Source: an uncultured Bacteroidales bacterium
GTDB lineage: Bacteria; Bacteroidota; Bacteroidia; Bacteroidales; F082
NCBI GenBank assembly: GCA_937896895.1
Contig: CALBNV010000100.1
Span: 1-64,000, forward strand
Reading direction: 5' to 3'
DNA: 64,000 bases
Shown: positions 8,609 through 17,827 of the stretch, piece after piece
How positions within the stretch are numbered: position 1 is the first letter of the stretch
Layout of the letters: each line of letters begins with the position of its first letter
Notes under the pieces: generated by a model
The model's database searches: none
Told to the model about the DNA's origin: nothing
The model's input: the letters and a program-made list of their open reading frames with translations, nothing else
Translations under genes and position numbers: made by a program

Positions 8609-9647
8609 TAGTGATGCCTTTGATGGTTTTTTCTTAAAACAATATGTTGAGAAAAAACCTGTTGGATTCAGTATAATAGATGGTGGTGTTATAGTGCCAT
8701 TCGGTTGTGACTCGGGGGAGGGCGGATGTCGTTTGGCGAATTTTACTTGTGATTACATTGATGAGGAGGTTGTCTATATTGGTGACTTCACAACTGGACA
8801 TTATGGGAATTTTCTTATAGACAATTTAAGTAGATTTTGGTATGTATTAAAATATAAACCTTTATGTAAATTAGCGTATATAAGAAAAGATTTTACTTTT
8901 GATTCAAAACCATGGAGCAGAGAAATAATTCATTATCTGGGCTTAAAATGTGATGCTTTTTTAGACATAAGAAAGCCAACAAAATTTAAAAGGGTAATAG
9001 TGCCTGAAAAAAGTTTTTCTCATGATCAATATGTTTTTAATGAGTACAAATTGATATTTGAAGCAATGTACAAGGCGATGGAAACTGAAAAGTTTCATGT
9101 TTATGAAAAGGTGTACTTGACAAGAACAATGCTTGATATGAAAAAGGAAGTTGGTGAAAAATTGTTTGAGCGTTTTTTTCAGATGAATGGTTTCCAGATA
9201 GTGTCACCGGAAAAATTAACTATAGCAGAACAAGCTTTTATTTTAAGAAATTGCAAAGAGGTGGCATCTATAGAAGGAACTCATGCCCATAATATTGTTT
9301 TTAAAGCAAATTCAGGAATAAGGTATCATCAAATCATTCTCAGAAAACAAAGTGAGTGCATCCCAAGACAAATGCAATTAAATCAGATAACCAATGGTGA
9401 GGTTACGTGGATTGATGTGTGGAGAGAGCCATTCGGAAATTTTCCTATTACGCATGACAGAGGACCGTTTTTGATTGAATGGAATGATAATGTTGAAAAG
9501 TTTGCGAGAGACAATAATATGGTTATTCCTGACATCAATCATTTTATAGTCTATATGAACAGAGCGTTATATTGTTGGAAATGCTTGCTGTATTGGTGTA
9601 AACATAATGCCAAGAAGGTGGTATATGCTCTGAAATACAAGAGATAA
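8583..9647 (+). CDS. GT61-family glycosyltransferase
   Basis: Resembles the DUF563/GT61 group. The supporting pattern is in the C-terminal half: KVYLTRTMLDMKKEVGEKLFERF, then a GFQIVSPEKLTIAEQAF segment, then SIEGTHAHNIVF, where GT61 members carry their catalytic acidic and His residues. About 354 residues. The frame offers TTG at 8580 and ATGs at 8583 and 8589; I chose 8583. It overlaps the GT4 remnant upstream. Strongly AT-rich relative to its flanks, a sign of separate acquisition. Product linkage is unknown. Confidence 0.75.
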   Translation: MFMNYLYPDSDAFDGFFLKQYVEKKPVGFSIIDGGVIVPFGCDSGEGGCRLANFTCDYIDEEVVYIGDFTTGHYGNFLIDNLSRFWYVLKYKPLCKLAYIRKDFTFDSKPWSREIIHYLGLKCDAFLDIRKPTKFKRVIVPEKSFSHDQYVFNEYKLIFEAMYKAMETEKFHVYEKVYLTRTMLDMKKEVGEKLFERFFQMNGFQIVSPEKLTIAEQAFILRNCKEVASIEGTHAHNIVFKANSGIRYHQIILRKQSECIPRQMQLNQITNGEVTWIDVWREPFGNFPITHDRGPFLIEWNDNVEKFARDNNMVIPDINHFIVYMNRALYCWKCLLYWCKHNAKKVVYALKYKR

Positions 9648-9678
9648 TTTTTATTATAAAATTATAAATAAGTTGGTT

Positions 9679-11022
9679 ATGTTTAAAAATTGGTTTCAAG
9701 GAAAAATAGTGCTTCCATTGAGCGATTTGATAAACGGCCAATCGGTGTCGAAATACCTGAAATTCATGCAGGAAAGTTGGACATGGAGCCGTGAACAGAT
9801 TGATGATTTCCAGAATGCAAGGCTGAGGGAGTTGATAGAATATTCATATAATTATGTACCTTTCTATCATGATGTGATGGTCGAACGGGGACTGACACCA
9901 AGTGATATTCAAACCAAAGAGGATTTGGTGAAATTGCCAATAATCAATAAGGATTTGATTCGGAGGGAAGGAATAGAAAGATTTACGTCAACAGAGATGC
10001 ATAGAAATAAAATGGTGAAAAGGTCTTCTTCGGGCAGTACAGGACAACCGTTTGTTTATTATGCTACGCAGTTGTGTTATTCAGTTAATCTGGCTGCAAA
10101 TCTAAGAGGATGGTATAATTTCGGCTGGAGACTCGGCGACAGATATGTCAAGATAAGTCAGAATCCAAGGAAAAGTTTGATCAAGAAGGTTCAGGATTGG
10201 GCGACCGGTAATTTGTATGTTGCGACAGCAGACTTGTCTGATGAACATCTTCATGAAATTATGAGAAAAATAGATGATTACAAGCCGGTTGTGATTCGTT
10301 CCTATCCTGATCCTCTCTATTTGATGGCGAAATACAGACTTCAACATAAAAACGAATTTAAATATTGTCCTGAAGTTGTCACTACAACTGGTAATGTCCT
10401 TCACGATAATGTCCGTAAAACCATCGAAGAAGCGTTTGGGTGCGAGGTGTTTGATGCATACGGCAGCGAAGGAAATTCTAATGTGTTCGAGTGCGTTTCG
10501 CACGCTTGTTATCATGTTTCAGAAGAATATGGCATTACGGAAATTATTGATGAAAATGGAAACCAAGTTAAAAACGGAGAGGGACGTCTGATAACAACTG
10601 ATTTGTGGAATTATGCCCATCCGTTTATCAGATATGATGTTCAAGATAGAGTGGAGATCGATGACTCTCAATGTGAATGTGGAAATTCACACATGAAAAT
10701 AAAGCGGATTTTAGGACGTGATAATGAAATGCTCGTCGCTCCTTCTGGCAGAAGATACATTGTTCATCATTTCACGGTGTATTTTGAGCCAACGGTTACT
10801 CCTGAATTGAAAGATAGCATTGATCAGTTTCAAATTATTCAACATAAAGATGGTAGTGCGACGATAAAGATAGTCGTAAATGACCGTTATGATGATAGTG
10901 TTGCGGCGATAATTAAAAGTTATTGGGAACGTGAATTTGGGGCCCCCGTGATAGTTGAGGTCGTTGATAAAATTCAAATCAGCAAAAACAACAAGCGAAG
11001 ATTTATCGTTATTGAGAAATGA
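9679..11022 (+). CDS. PaaK/CapK-like adenylate-forming enzyme
   Basis: ANL-superfamily protein of 447 residues related to phenylacetate-CoA ligase and to the CapK proteins found in capsule loci. Visible features are the N-terminal VPFYHDVM segment, the P-loop-like SSSGSTGQPFVYY, the adenine-region DAYGSEGN (A5-like), and TTDLWNYAHPFIRYDVQD (A7/A8-like Asp). An ECVSHACY and CECGN cysteine pair in between resembles the metal-binding insert of PaaK relatives. In polysaccharide loci these enzymes probably activate or transfer an acyl or amino-acid substituent. ATG at 9679 is preferred over TTG at 9673. It is a paralogue of the remnant at 8085. Confidence 0.82.
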   Translation: MFKNWFQGKIVLPLSDLINGQSVSKYLKFMQESWTWSREQIDDFQNARLRELIEYSYNYVPFYHDVMVERGLTPSDIQTKEDLVKLPIINKDLIRREGIERFTSTEMHRNKMVKRSSSGSTGQPFVYYATQLCYSVNLAANLRGWYNFGWRLGDRYVKISQNPRKSLIKKVQDWATGNLYVATADLSDEHLHEIMRKIDDYKPVVIRSYPDPLYLMAKYRLQHKNEFKYCPEVVTTTGNVLHDNVRKTIEEAFGCEVFDAYGSEGNSNVFECVSHACYHVSEEYGITEIIDENGNQVKNGEGRLITTDLWNYAHPFIRYDVQDRVEIDDSQCECGNSHMKIKRILGRDNEMLVAPSGRRYIVHHFTVYFEPTVTPELKDSIDQFQIIQHKDGSATIKIVVNDRYDDSVAAIIKSYWEREFGAPVIVEVVDKIQISKNNKRRFIVIEK

Positions 11023-11158
11023 TCGTGTGAGAGCATGAGAGATTTTTTTTCAGATATTTCCCAAATCTATCCGTGTCTATACAATGTGTTTGAGTCATCC
11101 GCAGATAGCGAAACTGAAATTTGAGTAATAATTGGATTTGTTGTTAAATAAATGAATC

Positions 11159-11641
11159 ATGGCAAACAATCATCGAACAGTAAAAAACGTGACGCAAGGC
11201 GTTATGAACAGAATATTTGCTTTTTTCGCGAGGCATTTGTTTCCCGCACAACTACGAATGCCTTTCTATAAAGCTATGGGCGTGAAAGTAGGGAAGGGGT
11301 CAAAGATAGCGGCAACCGTTGAAATTGACATGTCAGCCCCTGAATTGATTACCATTGGTAAAAACGTTTGGGTGACCCGTGGCGTGATGCTTCTTTGCCA
11401 TCAGCGTGATTTGTCGTTCTATGAAGTTGGGAAGCCCGTAATGGATTGCCCTTTGAAATTTGCTCCAATAAATATTAAGGATGGTGCTCATATTGGCATT
11501 GGTTCCATCATCATGCCGGGTGTCACGATAGGCGAGGGTGCTGTCATCGGTGCCGGTTCGGTCGTCACCCGCGACATCCCTCCTTATTGTGTGGCAGTTG
11601 GCGTGCCTGCGAAAGTGATTAAGACATTTGAAAACAAATAA
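11159..11641 (+). CDS. LbH-family O-acetyltransferase (WcaF/maltose acetyltransferase-like)
   Basis: 160-residue left-handed beta-helix acetyltransferase expected to acetylate a hydroxyl of the repeat unit with acetyl-CoA. After a basic, amphipathic N-terminus (residues 1-40, PFYKAMGVKVGKGSKI) come hexapeptide turns, the HQRDLSF loop with the likely catalytic His, and IGIGSIIMPGVTIGEGAVIGAGSVV with the VAVGVPAKVI cap. It lies 136 bp downstream of the PaaK-like gene with nothing recognisable between, and 2 bp upstream of the DUF354 gene, so these two are co-transcribed. Confidence 0.88.
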   Translation: MANNHRTVKNVTQGVMNRIFAFFARHLFPAQLRMPFYKAMGVKVGKGSKIAATVEIDMSAPELITIGKNVWVTRGVMLLCHQRDLSFYEVGKPVMDCPLKFAPINIKDGAHIGIGSIIMPGVTIGEGAVIGAGSVVTRDIPPYCVAVGVPAKVIKTFENK

Positions 11642-11643
11642 AT

Positions 11644-12666
11644 ATGAAATATATATTTGAATTGAACCATCCGAAGCATTACTACCAGTTCAAGTATGTG
11701 ATGCAGCTGTTGAAAAATGACGGCCATGACATTTTGGTCTTGGCCAGGGATAAAGATGTGCTGCTTAAGGTCTTGGAGGAAGAAGGCGTGCCGTATGAAA
11801 TCTTTGGCCTGCATAAGAAAAAGATGATAGAGAAAATATTGGGGTCTTTCTCTTTGTTAAGATGCTATTCGAAAATCGTGAAAAGGTACCGTCCGGATGT
11901 CATCGTGTCGAAAGCTTCGCTCTTCGGGGTCTTGATGGCAAAAAAATATAAGGCAAAGTCGGTGATTTTCCCCGATTCGGAAGTCGTTGCCTTGACCAAT
12001 AAACATGTGGTGCCTCGCTGTACCAAGGTTGTTACCCCAGAAAACTTCACATTGGATTACGGCGAAAAACATATTCGTGTGAAAGGCGTTTTCGAGGATT
12101 GTTATCTGGCACCGTCTGTTTTTCAACCATGTGGAAAGGTGATTTCGGAAAATGGACTTAAAAAACCGTACGCGGTTTTTCGTTTTGTCGGCTGGTTCGC
12201 GAATCATGATGTGCATAATGGCGGTTTCACTTTGGAGGAGAAAATACAGCTTGTCAAAGCTGTCGAGCCGTATATGACGGTTTATATATCTTCGGAAAAA
12301 GAACTTCCTGAAGAGTTGAAGAAATACAAACTGCCGACACCAGCAGCACAGATACATTCAGTATTGAGTTACGCTGATTTGTATCTTGGCGACTCGCAGA
12401 CAATGGCAACGGAAGCCGCCTTGTTGGGCACACCAGCCATTCGCTCCAATTCCTTTGTGGGTGAAAATGATATGTCGAATTTCAAGATGCTGGAACAAAA
12501 ATACGGTTTGCTTCGCAATATTGCTTCTTTTGATGAGGTGCTGAAGACGGTTACGGATTTTGCATCCAATTCGCGCAAGGAAGAATGGTTGAAAAAGAAA
12601 GAAGCCTATTATGTTGCCATCGGTGATGTGAATCGGGAGATTACGGATTTGCTGGAGAAAATATAA
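11644..12666 (+). CDS. DUF354-family protein (GT-B/UDP-GlcNAc 2-epimerase-like fold)
   Basis: 340 residues matching the DUF354 pattern: an N-terminal FELNHPKHYYQFKYV motif, SKASLFGVLMAKKY, and a C-terminal YADLYLGDSQTMATEAALLGTPAIR, which corresponds to the nucleotide-binding half of the GT-B fold. Members sit in capsule and O-antigen loci next to transferases; the reaction is not established, and a glycosyltransferase role is the simplest inference. Last gene of the contiguous biosynthetic run; a 180-bp gap with a promoter-like element follows. Confidence 0.78.
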   Translation: MKYIFELNHPKHYYQFKYVMQLLKNDGHDILVLARDKDVLLKVLEEEGVPYEIFGLHKKKMIEKILGSFSLLRCYSKIVKRYRPDVIVSKASLFGVLMAKKYKAKSVIFPDSEVVALTNKHVVPRCTKVVTPENFTLDYGEKHIRVKGVFEDCYLAPSVFQPCGKVISENGLKKPYAVFRFVGWFANHDVHNGGFTLEEKIQLVKAVEPYMTVYISSEKELPEELKKYKLPTPAAQIHSVLSYADLYLGDSQTMATEAALLGTPAIRSNSFVGENDMSNFKMLEQKYGLLRNIASFDEVLKTVTDFASNSRKEEWLKKKEAYYVAIGDVNREITDLLEKI

Positions 12667-12736
12667 ACTTGTGTTTTTTAAATCACAATTTGTGTTATCT
12701 TAAATATAAAATAAGCCGATAAATTAAAATATTTGT

Positions 12737-12744
12737 ATATTTGC
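12737..12744 (+). promoter_or_regulatory. Bacteroidota -7 promoter element (TATATTTG)
   Basis: TATATTTG matches the TAnnTTTG consensus, about 100 bp upstream of the deacetylase-like gene. I see no good TTG at 19-21 bp upstream, so this is a half match. It lies in the 180-bp gap between two co-directional genes, where a new transcript start is plausible. Confidence 0.45.
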
Positions 12745-12847
12745 AGCGTTTTTCTTATTTTCATTACAAAGTGATTATCGCTTGATGATCATCAGAGGAT
12801 GATAATTTGTATTTTGGCATTTGGATAAGAAAGGGAGAGAAAGTGTG

Positions 12848-13579
12848 ATGGGGAATAAAGATTTTACTTTAAAGAAATACCGTGAACTGCTTGTGGCTTT
12901 GAAGGGTTATGGCGAAATCATCCTTCGCCACGATGTTGACTTGAAGCCGCAGAACAGCCTGGCAACGGCCAAAATCGAGCGTGAATTGGGCTGGAAGGCA
13001 GTTTATTATTTCCGCGCAGTTCCTGAAAGCTGGGAAGAGAGCATCATCAGGGAAATCGCTTCGCTCGGTCACGAAGTCGGTTATCATTATGAATCGTTGA
13101 CCACTTGTGACGGTGATGTAGATGCCGCTTATCGCGATTTTTGTGAAAATTTGGAAAAGCTGAGAGCTATTGTTCCTGTGAAAAGCATCTGCATGCACGG
13201 CAGCCCGAAATCAAAATGGGACAGCAAGGACATTTGGGAAAAGTATGACTATCATCAGCTTGGCATCGAGTTTGAACCCTATTTCGACACCGATTTTTCA
13301 AAAACTTTTTATCTGACCGACACCGGACGCCGTTGGGATGGCTTCAATGTCAGCGTGAGAGACAGAATACCGGTTCATCAGGACAGGTGGTGCAGGGAAG
13401 GCTTGGTGTTTCATTCCACGGATGATGTAATTGATGCGGCAAGAGAAAACAAATTGCCAGGGTCAATCATGATAACCACCCATCCGCAACGTTGGGCAGA
13501 TAACACGGCGGAGTGGTTGAGTGAGTTGGTTGTTCAAAATGTCAAGAACGTCGTAAAATTTTTCATTACAAAAATTTGA
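12848..13579 (+). CDS. NodB-like polysaccharide deacetylase-family protein
   Basis: 243 residues with a reduced polysaccharide deacetylase core: RHDVD (catalytic base and metal Asp) near the start, GHEVGYHYE (metal His pair), and MHGSPKSKWD and TTHPQRW in the later barrel strands. Expected to remove an acetyl group from an amino sugar or to act on a related amide. No signal peptide is seen, so it should act in the cytoplasm on a precursor. The frame is open from a TTG at 12821, but ATG at 12848 is preceded by a purine-rich run and begins the conserved part. It appears to have its own promoter rather than belonging to the upstream operon. Confidence 0.75.
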   Translation: MGNKDFTLKKYRELLVALKGYGEIILRHDVDLKPQNSLATAKIERELGWKAVYYFRAVPESWEESIIREIASLGHEVGYHYESLTTCDGDVDAAYRDFCENLEKLRAIVPVKSICMHGSPKSKWDSKDIWEKYDYHQLGIEFEPYFDTDFSKTFYLTDTGRRWDGFNVSVRDRIPVHQDRWCREGLVFHSTDDVIDAARENKLPGSIMITTHPQRWADNTAEWLSELVVQNVKNVVKFFITKI

Positions 13580-13618
13580 TTTTTCTTAATAAATCAAAAG
13601 ATATAAAAAAATGTTTAC

Positions 13619-13626
13619 TATCTTTG
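13619..13626 (+). promoter_or_regulatory. Bacteroidota -7 promoter element (TATCTTTG) for the export genes
   Basis: TATCTTTG, a full TAnnTTTG match, 35 bp before the Wza-like start. No clear TTG at the right spacing upstream. It suggests that the export trio (13661-17749) has its own transcript start. Confidence 0.55.
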
Positions 13627-13660
13627 TGACTTGGTTTTTTGTGAGTTTAAATAAATTTAT

Positions 13661-14425
13661 ATGAGGATTAAATCATTGGTAATCATATTATTCCTGACAG
13701 GCGTGATGTTATCTTGCATCACACCAAAGAAGGTTTTGTATCTTCAGGATATGGACGAAACAACACAAATTGAACTTGAGAACAGGTTTGAGGCGGTGAT
13801 AAGTCCGTACGACGAGCTTATGATTGGCGTTTCAAGCTCTGAAAAAGAGCTTGCGGAACCGTTTAATGTTTTCGGTGGATTGCAGGCAAACAGTAATAAC
13901 TATAACAGAGGTTATCTGGTTGACGTCAATGGCAATATAGAATTTCCGGAAATCGGTCAGATCCATGTGGCAGGCATGACACGTCTCCAACTGCAGAATT
14001 ATATAAGGAATGTTCTCGAAACCGGCGAACTGCTCCAGGATCCTTTCGTGAACGTGCGATTCAACAATTTCAAGATTTTCTTCCTCAGTCCTGAAGGCGG
14101 AAGCTCAATAACCATCGGCAATGAGCGTTGCACTTTCCTTGAAGCCCTTGCCCTGTCAGGCGGAATCGACAAATATACACGACGCGACAGGATAGGAGTA
14201 TTGAGAAATGTTGAAGGTAAAATGGTCATGCACTATATGGACCCGCGATCCGTAGAGATTTTCAATGACCCGTTTTTCCTGCTACAGCAAAATGACTTTA
14301 TTATTACAGAATCAATCAAATCGAAGTATTATAAGGATGAGTTCAGCTATTGGATGTCGTGGCTGGCATTTGTTACGTCAATTTCATCAATCATAACGAT
14401 GATAACAGTGTTGGTGAAAAAATAA
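13661..14425 (+). CDS. Polysaccharide export lipoprotein (Wza/BexD family)
   Basis: Outer-membrane polysaccharide translocon component. A lipoprotein signal peptide ends in VMLSC (lipid-anchored Cys at about residue 20). The Poly_export domain follows with ISPYDELMIGVSS and GYLVDVNGNIEFPEIGQIHVAGMT, then a SLBB-type segment (EALALSGGIDKYTRRDRIGVLR). A C-terminal hydrophobic helix (WMSWLAFVTSISSIITMITVLVKK) ends the protein, where Wza has its outer-membrane helix. 254 residues is short compared with E. coli Wza but usual for Bacteroidota versions. Nine bp separate it from the Wzc-like gene. Confidence 0.92.
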   Translation: MRIKSLVIILFLTGVMLSCITPKKVLYLQDMDETTQIELENRFEAVISPYDELMIGVSSSEKELAEPFNVFGGLQANSNNYNRGYLVDVNGNIEFPEIGQIHVAGMTRLQLQNYIRNVLETGELLQDPFVNVRFNNFKIFFLSPEGGSSITIGNERCTFLEALALSGGIDKYTRRDRIGVLRNVEGKMVMHYMDPRSVEIFNDPFFLLQQNDFIITESIKSKYYKDEFSYWMSWLAFVTSISSIITMITVLVKK

Positions 14426-14434
14426 TTTGGTACT

Positions 14435-16888
14435 ATGGCGAATAATCAAGATGACGAAAACAAAGATTTCCTTGAAGAAGAGAGCGGAGCGACGTTACAT
14501 ATCAAGGATATTCTTTTTGAGATACTGAGGAATCTGCACTGGTTAGTTTTGTGTGGGTTTATTGGTGCGTTTATAGCTGGTTATAATGTCAGAAAAAAAG
14601 ACAGGATATACGAAAGTGGCGCCAAAGTGATGCTCAAGTTCAACAACTCAAAGTTGACAGATGGCATGATCCGTGAGACAGCGTTGATTTCTGAATATTC
14701 AAGAACAGGCTACGTCATATCAAGTTCCATAAATAACGAGATGATGATTATGGAATCCAAAACAACAATGCTGGAGGTCGTCAGACGGCTGAACCTTGAA
14801 ATGTTTTACACTCATCAGACAAAAATCGTCAGAAGAACAAGTGACTTATACAGAAATTCCCCGATTGAAGTTGTCTTGCCAGACGTTCATGAAACACAAA
14901 ACATGGGTATGCTTGTCACACCAATCAGTGAAGATTCGCTGACTTTGTCGAGTTCATCTTTGGGAGCTGTCAATGCTGCATTCGGAGATACCATATACAG
15001 TCAGGAAGGCAGAATCATTGTCAACAAGACTTGGAGTTTCAGTAATTCATCTATAAATGACCCTATAGAAGTCAGACATTTAAATGCGTCTTACATCGCT
15101 GATGTTTTCAGGTCGCGCTTGCAAATATACAGGGACAGTGAGAAAAACTCTTTGGTGAGTTTGTATATCACGGACGTGTCTCCTGTCCGTGCGAGTGACA
15201 TCATCAACACATTGATAGATGTCTATAATGACGATGCCATGAATGATAAGAAAAGGATCATAGAGAACACATATTCATATATTAATAGCCGTTTGGATGC
15301 CATAGATAAGGATCTTGGTGATAAGGAGACCGAACTTGCTGTTTTCAAAAAGGAACATTCTCTTCTAAACATCAATGAGTATGGTCAGTCATACCTTCAG
15401 ACGAGTATCGAGTCATCAGAGGAGGTTATCAAGTTGGAAGAACGCAAATCGCTTGCAAACTATCTGTACAACTATGTCGATAAGAATGTTGAGAATAAGC
15501 TGATACCAATTCTGCCTGACGTTGATGACAAAAACATTCAAGGTGCTGTTGAAAACTTTAACGAATCAGTGCTCAAACTTGAAAAATATCAGAAGAATGG
15601 AACATCAAACAATCCTTATGTCATTGGCATGATGGAGGAACAGGAAGTTCTCAAAAGTAATATAAAAACATTGTTAAGTGCGTATGTTGACGGTATCGAT
15701 GGGAAGATAAACATTGCGACGAACAAGGAAAGAGAAGCGACGCAGGCAATGAATGATGTGCCGGAGCAGCAGATATATCTTACTAATGTCGAGCGTATTC
15801 AGAAGATTAAAGAAGAAATATACGTCAACCTGCTGACAAGACGCGAGGAGCTTCTCATCAGCCAGCCTCAAATTGACGGAAACGCGAAGGTCGTTGATGA
15901 GGCGCGTGTTAATACCACGCCGATTTCGCCGAATGAGCCAAAGGTCGTTCTGATTGGCCTAATAATCGGTCTCGCTGTCCCTGTCGCAATATATTTCCTC
16001 AGGAGACTGCTTGATACAAAAGTCAGGTTCGGTTCGGAGATCAAAAAAGCAACATCAGTGCCTGTATTGTGCGAATTGCCGATAAAATCATCGACCGACA
16101 AGAGGAATGTTGTCGTTTTGGATAATAAACGTGACCAGATTACTGAGGCGTTCAGAATGCTCAGGTCGAACTTGGATTTCCTGATGTGTAAAAATGGTCA
16201 ACATGCGAAAGTACTCATGTTCACTTCTTTCGGCGAGGGTTCTGGTAAGACATTTATATCATCGAATCTTGCAGTCAGTTTGGCGCTGGCATCAAAGAAA
16301 GTGGTTGTCGTTGACCTTGATATTCGTAAAGGCACTTTGGCAAAACGTCTTGACAGAAAAGGAGTCGGCGGGGTTACCAATTACCTTACCGGACGTATGA
16401 CAGATGTAAAAGACATTATCCAGAATGATGTCATGACGAGTGGACTTGATATTGTTTTTTCAGGTCCTGTCCCGCCTAATCCGGCTGAGCTTCTCAGTTC
16501 AAAACGCCTTGACGATATGGTCGGTCAATTGAAAGAAATGTATGATTATGTTCTTCTTGACTGCGTGCCGGCAGGCTATGTGGCCGATGTGGATATAGTG
16601 AAACATCTTGCTGATGTGACAGTTTTCGTCATTCGTTCTGGAAGGATTGACAAGAGAATGCTTCCTGAACTTAACCGAATCCATAAAGAAAACATTTTGC
16701 CCAATATGTATGTTGTGATGAATGCCACGGATTATAAGAAGTTACCAGGCTATGGCAACGGTTATGGTTACGGTTATGGTTACGGTTATGGTTACGGTTA
16801 TGGTTACGGTTATGGTTATGGTTATGGTTACGGTTATGGAGACGAGGATGAAAAAAACAAAAAGAAGAAATTATTTAGAAAAAAGTAA
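14435..16888 (+). CDS. Wzc-like tyrosine kinase / chain-length regulator with Gly-Tyr tail
   Basis: Inner-membrane co-polymerase and bacterial tyrosine kinase. A Wzz domain lies between two membrane helices (about residues 30-52 and 505-527) with a long coiled-coil periplasmic part. The cytoplasmic kinase domain has Walker A GEGSGKT at about 600-606, Walker A' VVVVDLDIRKG near 630, and Walker B YVLLDCVP near 705. The C-terminus is a run of 13 Gly-Tyr dipeptides followed by an acidic-basic end (DEDEKNKKKK). Tyr clusters in this place are the autophosphorylation sites that control Wzc oligomerisation. 817 residues, full length. It lies between the Wza-like and barrel genes. Confidence 0.93.
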   Translation: MANNQDDENKDFLEEESGATLHIKDILFEILRNLHWLVLCGFIGAFIAGYNVRKKDRIYESGAKVMLKFNNSKLTDGMIRETALISEYSRTGYVISSSINNEMMIMESKTTMLEVVRRLNLEMFYTHQTKIVRRTSDLYRNSPIEVVLPDVHETQNMGMLVTPISEDSLTLSSSSLGAVNAAFGDTIYSQEGRIIVNKTWSFSNSSINDPIEVRHLNASYIADVFRSRLQIYRDSEKNSLVSLYITDVSPVRASDIINTLIDVYNDDAMNDKKRIIENTYSYINSRLDAIDKDLGDKETELAVFKKEHSLLNINEYGQSYLQTSIESSEEVIKLEERKSLANYLYNYVDKNVENKLIPILPDVDDKNIQGAVENFNESVLKLEKYQKNGTSNNPYVIGMMEEQEVLKSNIKTLLSAYVDGIDGKINIATNKEREATQAMNDVPEQQIYLTNVERIQKIKEEIYVNLLTRREELLISQPQIDGNAKVVDEARVNTTPISPNEPKVVLIGLIIGLAVPVAIYFLRRLLDTKVRFGSEIKKATSVPVLCELPIKSSTDKRNVVVLDNKRDQITEAFRMLRSNLDFLMCKNGQHAKVLMFTSFGEGSGKTFISSNLAVSLALASKKVVVVDLDIRKGTLAKRLDRKGVGGVTNYLTGRMTDVKDIIQNDVMTSGLDIVFSGPVPPNPAELLSSKRLDDMVGQLKEMYDYVLLDCVPAGYVADVDIVKHLADVTVFVIRSGRIDKRMLPELNRIHKENILPNMYVVMNATDYKKLPGYGNGYGYGYGYGYGYGYGYGYGYGYGYGYGDEDEKNKKKKLFRKK
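16760..16837 (+). repeat. Hexanucleotide coding repeat (GGTTAT/GGTTAC x13)
   Basis: Thirteen consecutive 6-bp units alternating mostly GGTTAT and GGTTAC, 78 bases without interruption, inside the Wzc-like gene. Nine units end in TAT or TAC in strict alternation before two extra TAT units. Each unit adds one Gly-Tyr dipeptide, so slippage changes the number of phosphorylatable tyrosines without shifting the frame. Confidence 0.95.
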
Positions 16889-16918
16889 TATTAATTAAAA
16901 AAAGGTAAAATTAAAGCT

Positions 16919-17749
16919 ATGTCAAAAAAATGTAAAGTTTTAGCGTTATTGATGCTAATTTTATTTTCGGTTGGTGCAACGGCTCAGGATAACGCTGTGA
17001 TCACTCATAAATGGGAGAATCAAAATAGAAATGTCAAAGTGAAGAAAACCATTGACGTTAACGAAGAGGAAAACATAGTACTCAGTGACTCGACGGCTGT
17101 TATCCTCGGAAGACCTAATGACAACTGGTATTTGGGCGTCAGTGCCGGTATTCACATGTTCTCTGGCAATGAGGAAGTCTCTTCAGCGAGAATTAACCCG
17201 ATTACGCCGCAAATAGGGGTGAAGGCTGGTAAATGGCTTACTCCCAGCGTAGCTTTGTCCGCCAATTTGGATCTTGGTTATGCAAAAGGACAAAGCCGTA
17301 ATAATGTTTACGTACCCGAACCAAGTACCGGCAAGCACCAGAGTTTTGCATTCTACTATTATGACTTGTATGGTGAGGTTACGTTAGACTGGATGAGTCT
17401 TACCACTAACTATGCACGTAGCAGTCGTATGAAGTATCATTTGCAGAATACCATAGGAATGGGTTGTGCTTGGCAGACAGGAAAGGCCGGCGACCCTGAT
17501 AGGAAAGGAAATGTAAGCAACTTTGAATTTTCATTCCATTTTGGCTTTAACAATGATTTCAGATTGAATGACAAGGTGATTATTTTCATCGAACCGAAAT
17601 TGGCTTTGATTAAAGGCACTTGGGATTATTCTCCAATGTCAAGTACATGGGGCAAGATGGATTATATGATATCAATTTCTATAGGTGCAAAATTTTGGCT
17701 TGGCAAGAAATCAAGACATGGCTTCGTTACTATTGGTAGTGTGAAGTAG
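16919..17749 (+). CDS. Outer-membrane beta-barrel protein downstream of Wzc
   Basis: 276 residues with a clear signal peptide (hydrophobic core ALLMLILFSVGATA, cleavage before QDN). From about residue 75 on, alternating amphipathic strands fit an 8-10 strand barrel (NWYLGVSAGIHMFSG, SVALSANLDLGYAKG, FEFSFHFGFNNDF, YMISISIGAKFWLG). No enzyme motif. Its place directly after wza/wzc suggests a role in surface attachment or assembly of the polysaccharide, as Wzi has elsewhere, but this is inference and the family cannot be named. A terminator follows. Confidence 0.7.
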   Translation: MSKKCKVLALLMLILFSVGATAQDNAVITHKWENQNRNVKVKKTIDVNEEENIVLSDSTAVILGRPNDNWYLGVSAGIHMFSGNEEVSSARINPITPQIGVKAGKWLTPSVALSANLDLGYAKGQSRNNVYVPEPSTGKHQSFAFYYYDLYGEVTLDWMSLTTNYARSSRMKYHLQNTIGMGCAWQTGKAGDPDRKGNVSNFEFSFHFGFNNDFRLNDKVIIFIEPKLALIKGTWDYSPMSSTWGKMDYMISISIGAKFWLGKKSRHGFVTIGSVK

Positions 17750-17791
17750 ATGAAATCAGATGGCTGACTATTAATCATCTTTCAAATACAT

Positions 17792-17826
17792 AAAAAACTT
17801 GCCTCGTGTTTCGGGGCAAGTTTTTA
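17792..17826. terminator. Bidirectional rho-independent terminator
   Basis: Inverted repeat AACTTGCC / GGCAAGTT with a short GC-rich loop, flanked by A6 on one side and T5 on the other. It lies between the convergent barrel gene and the pseudouridine synthase and can serve both strands. Confidence 0.85.
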
Positions 17827-17827
17827 T

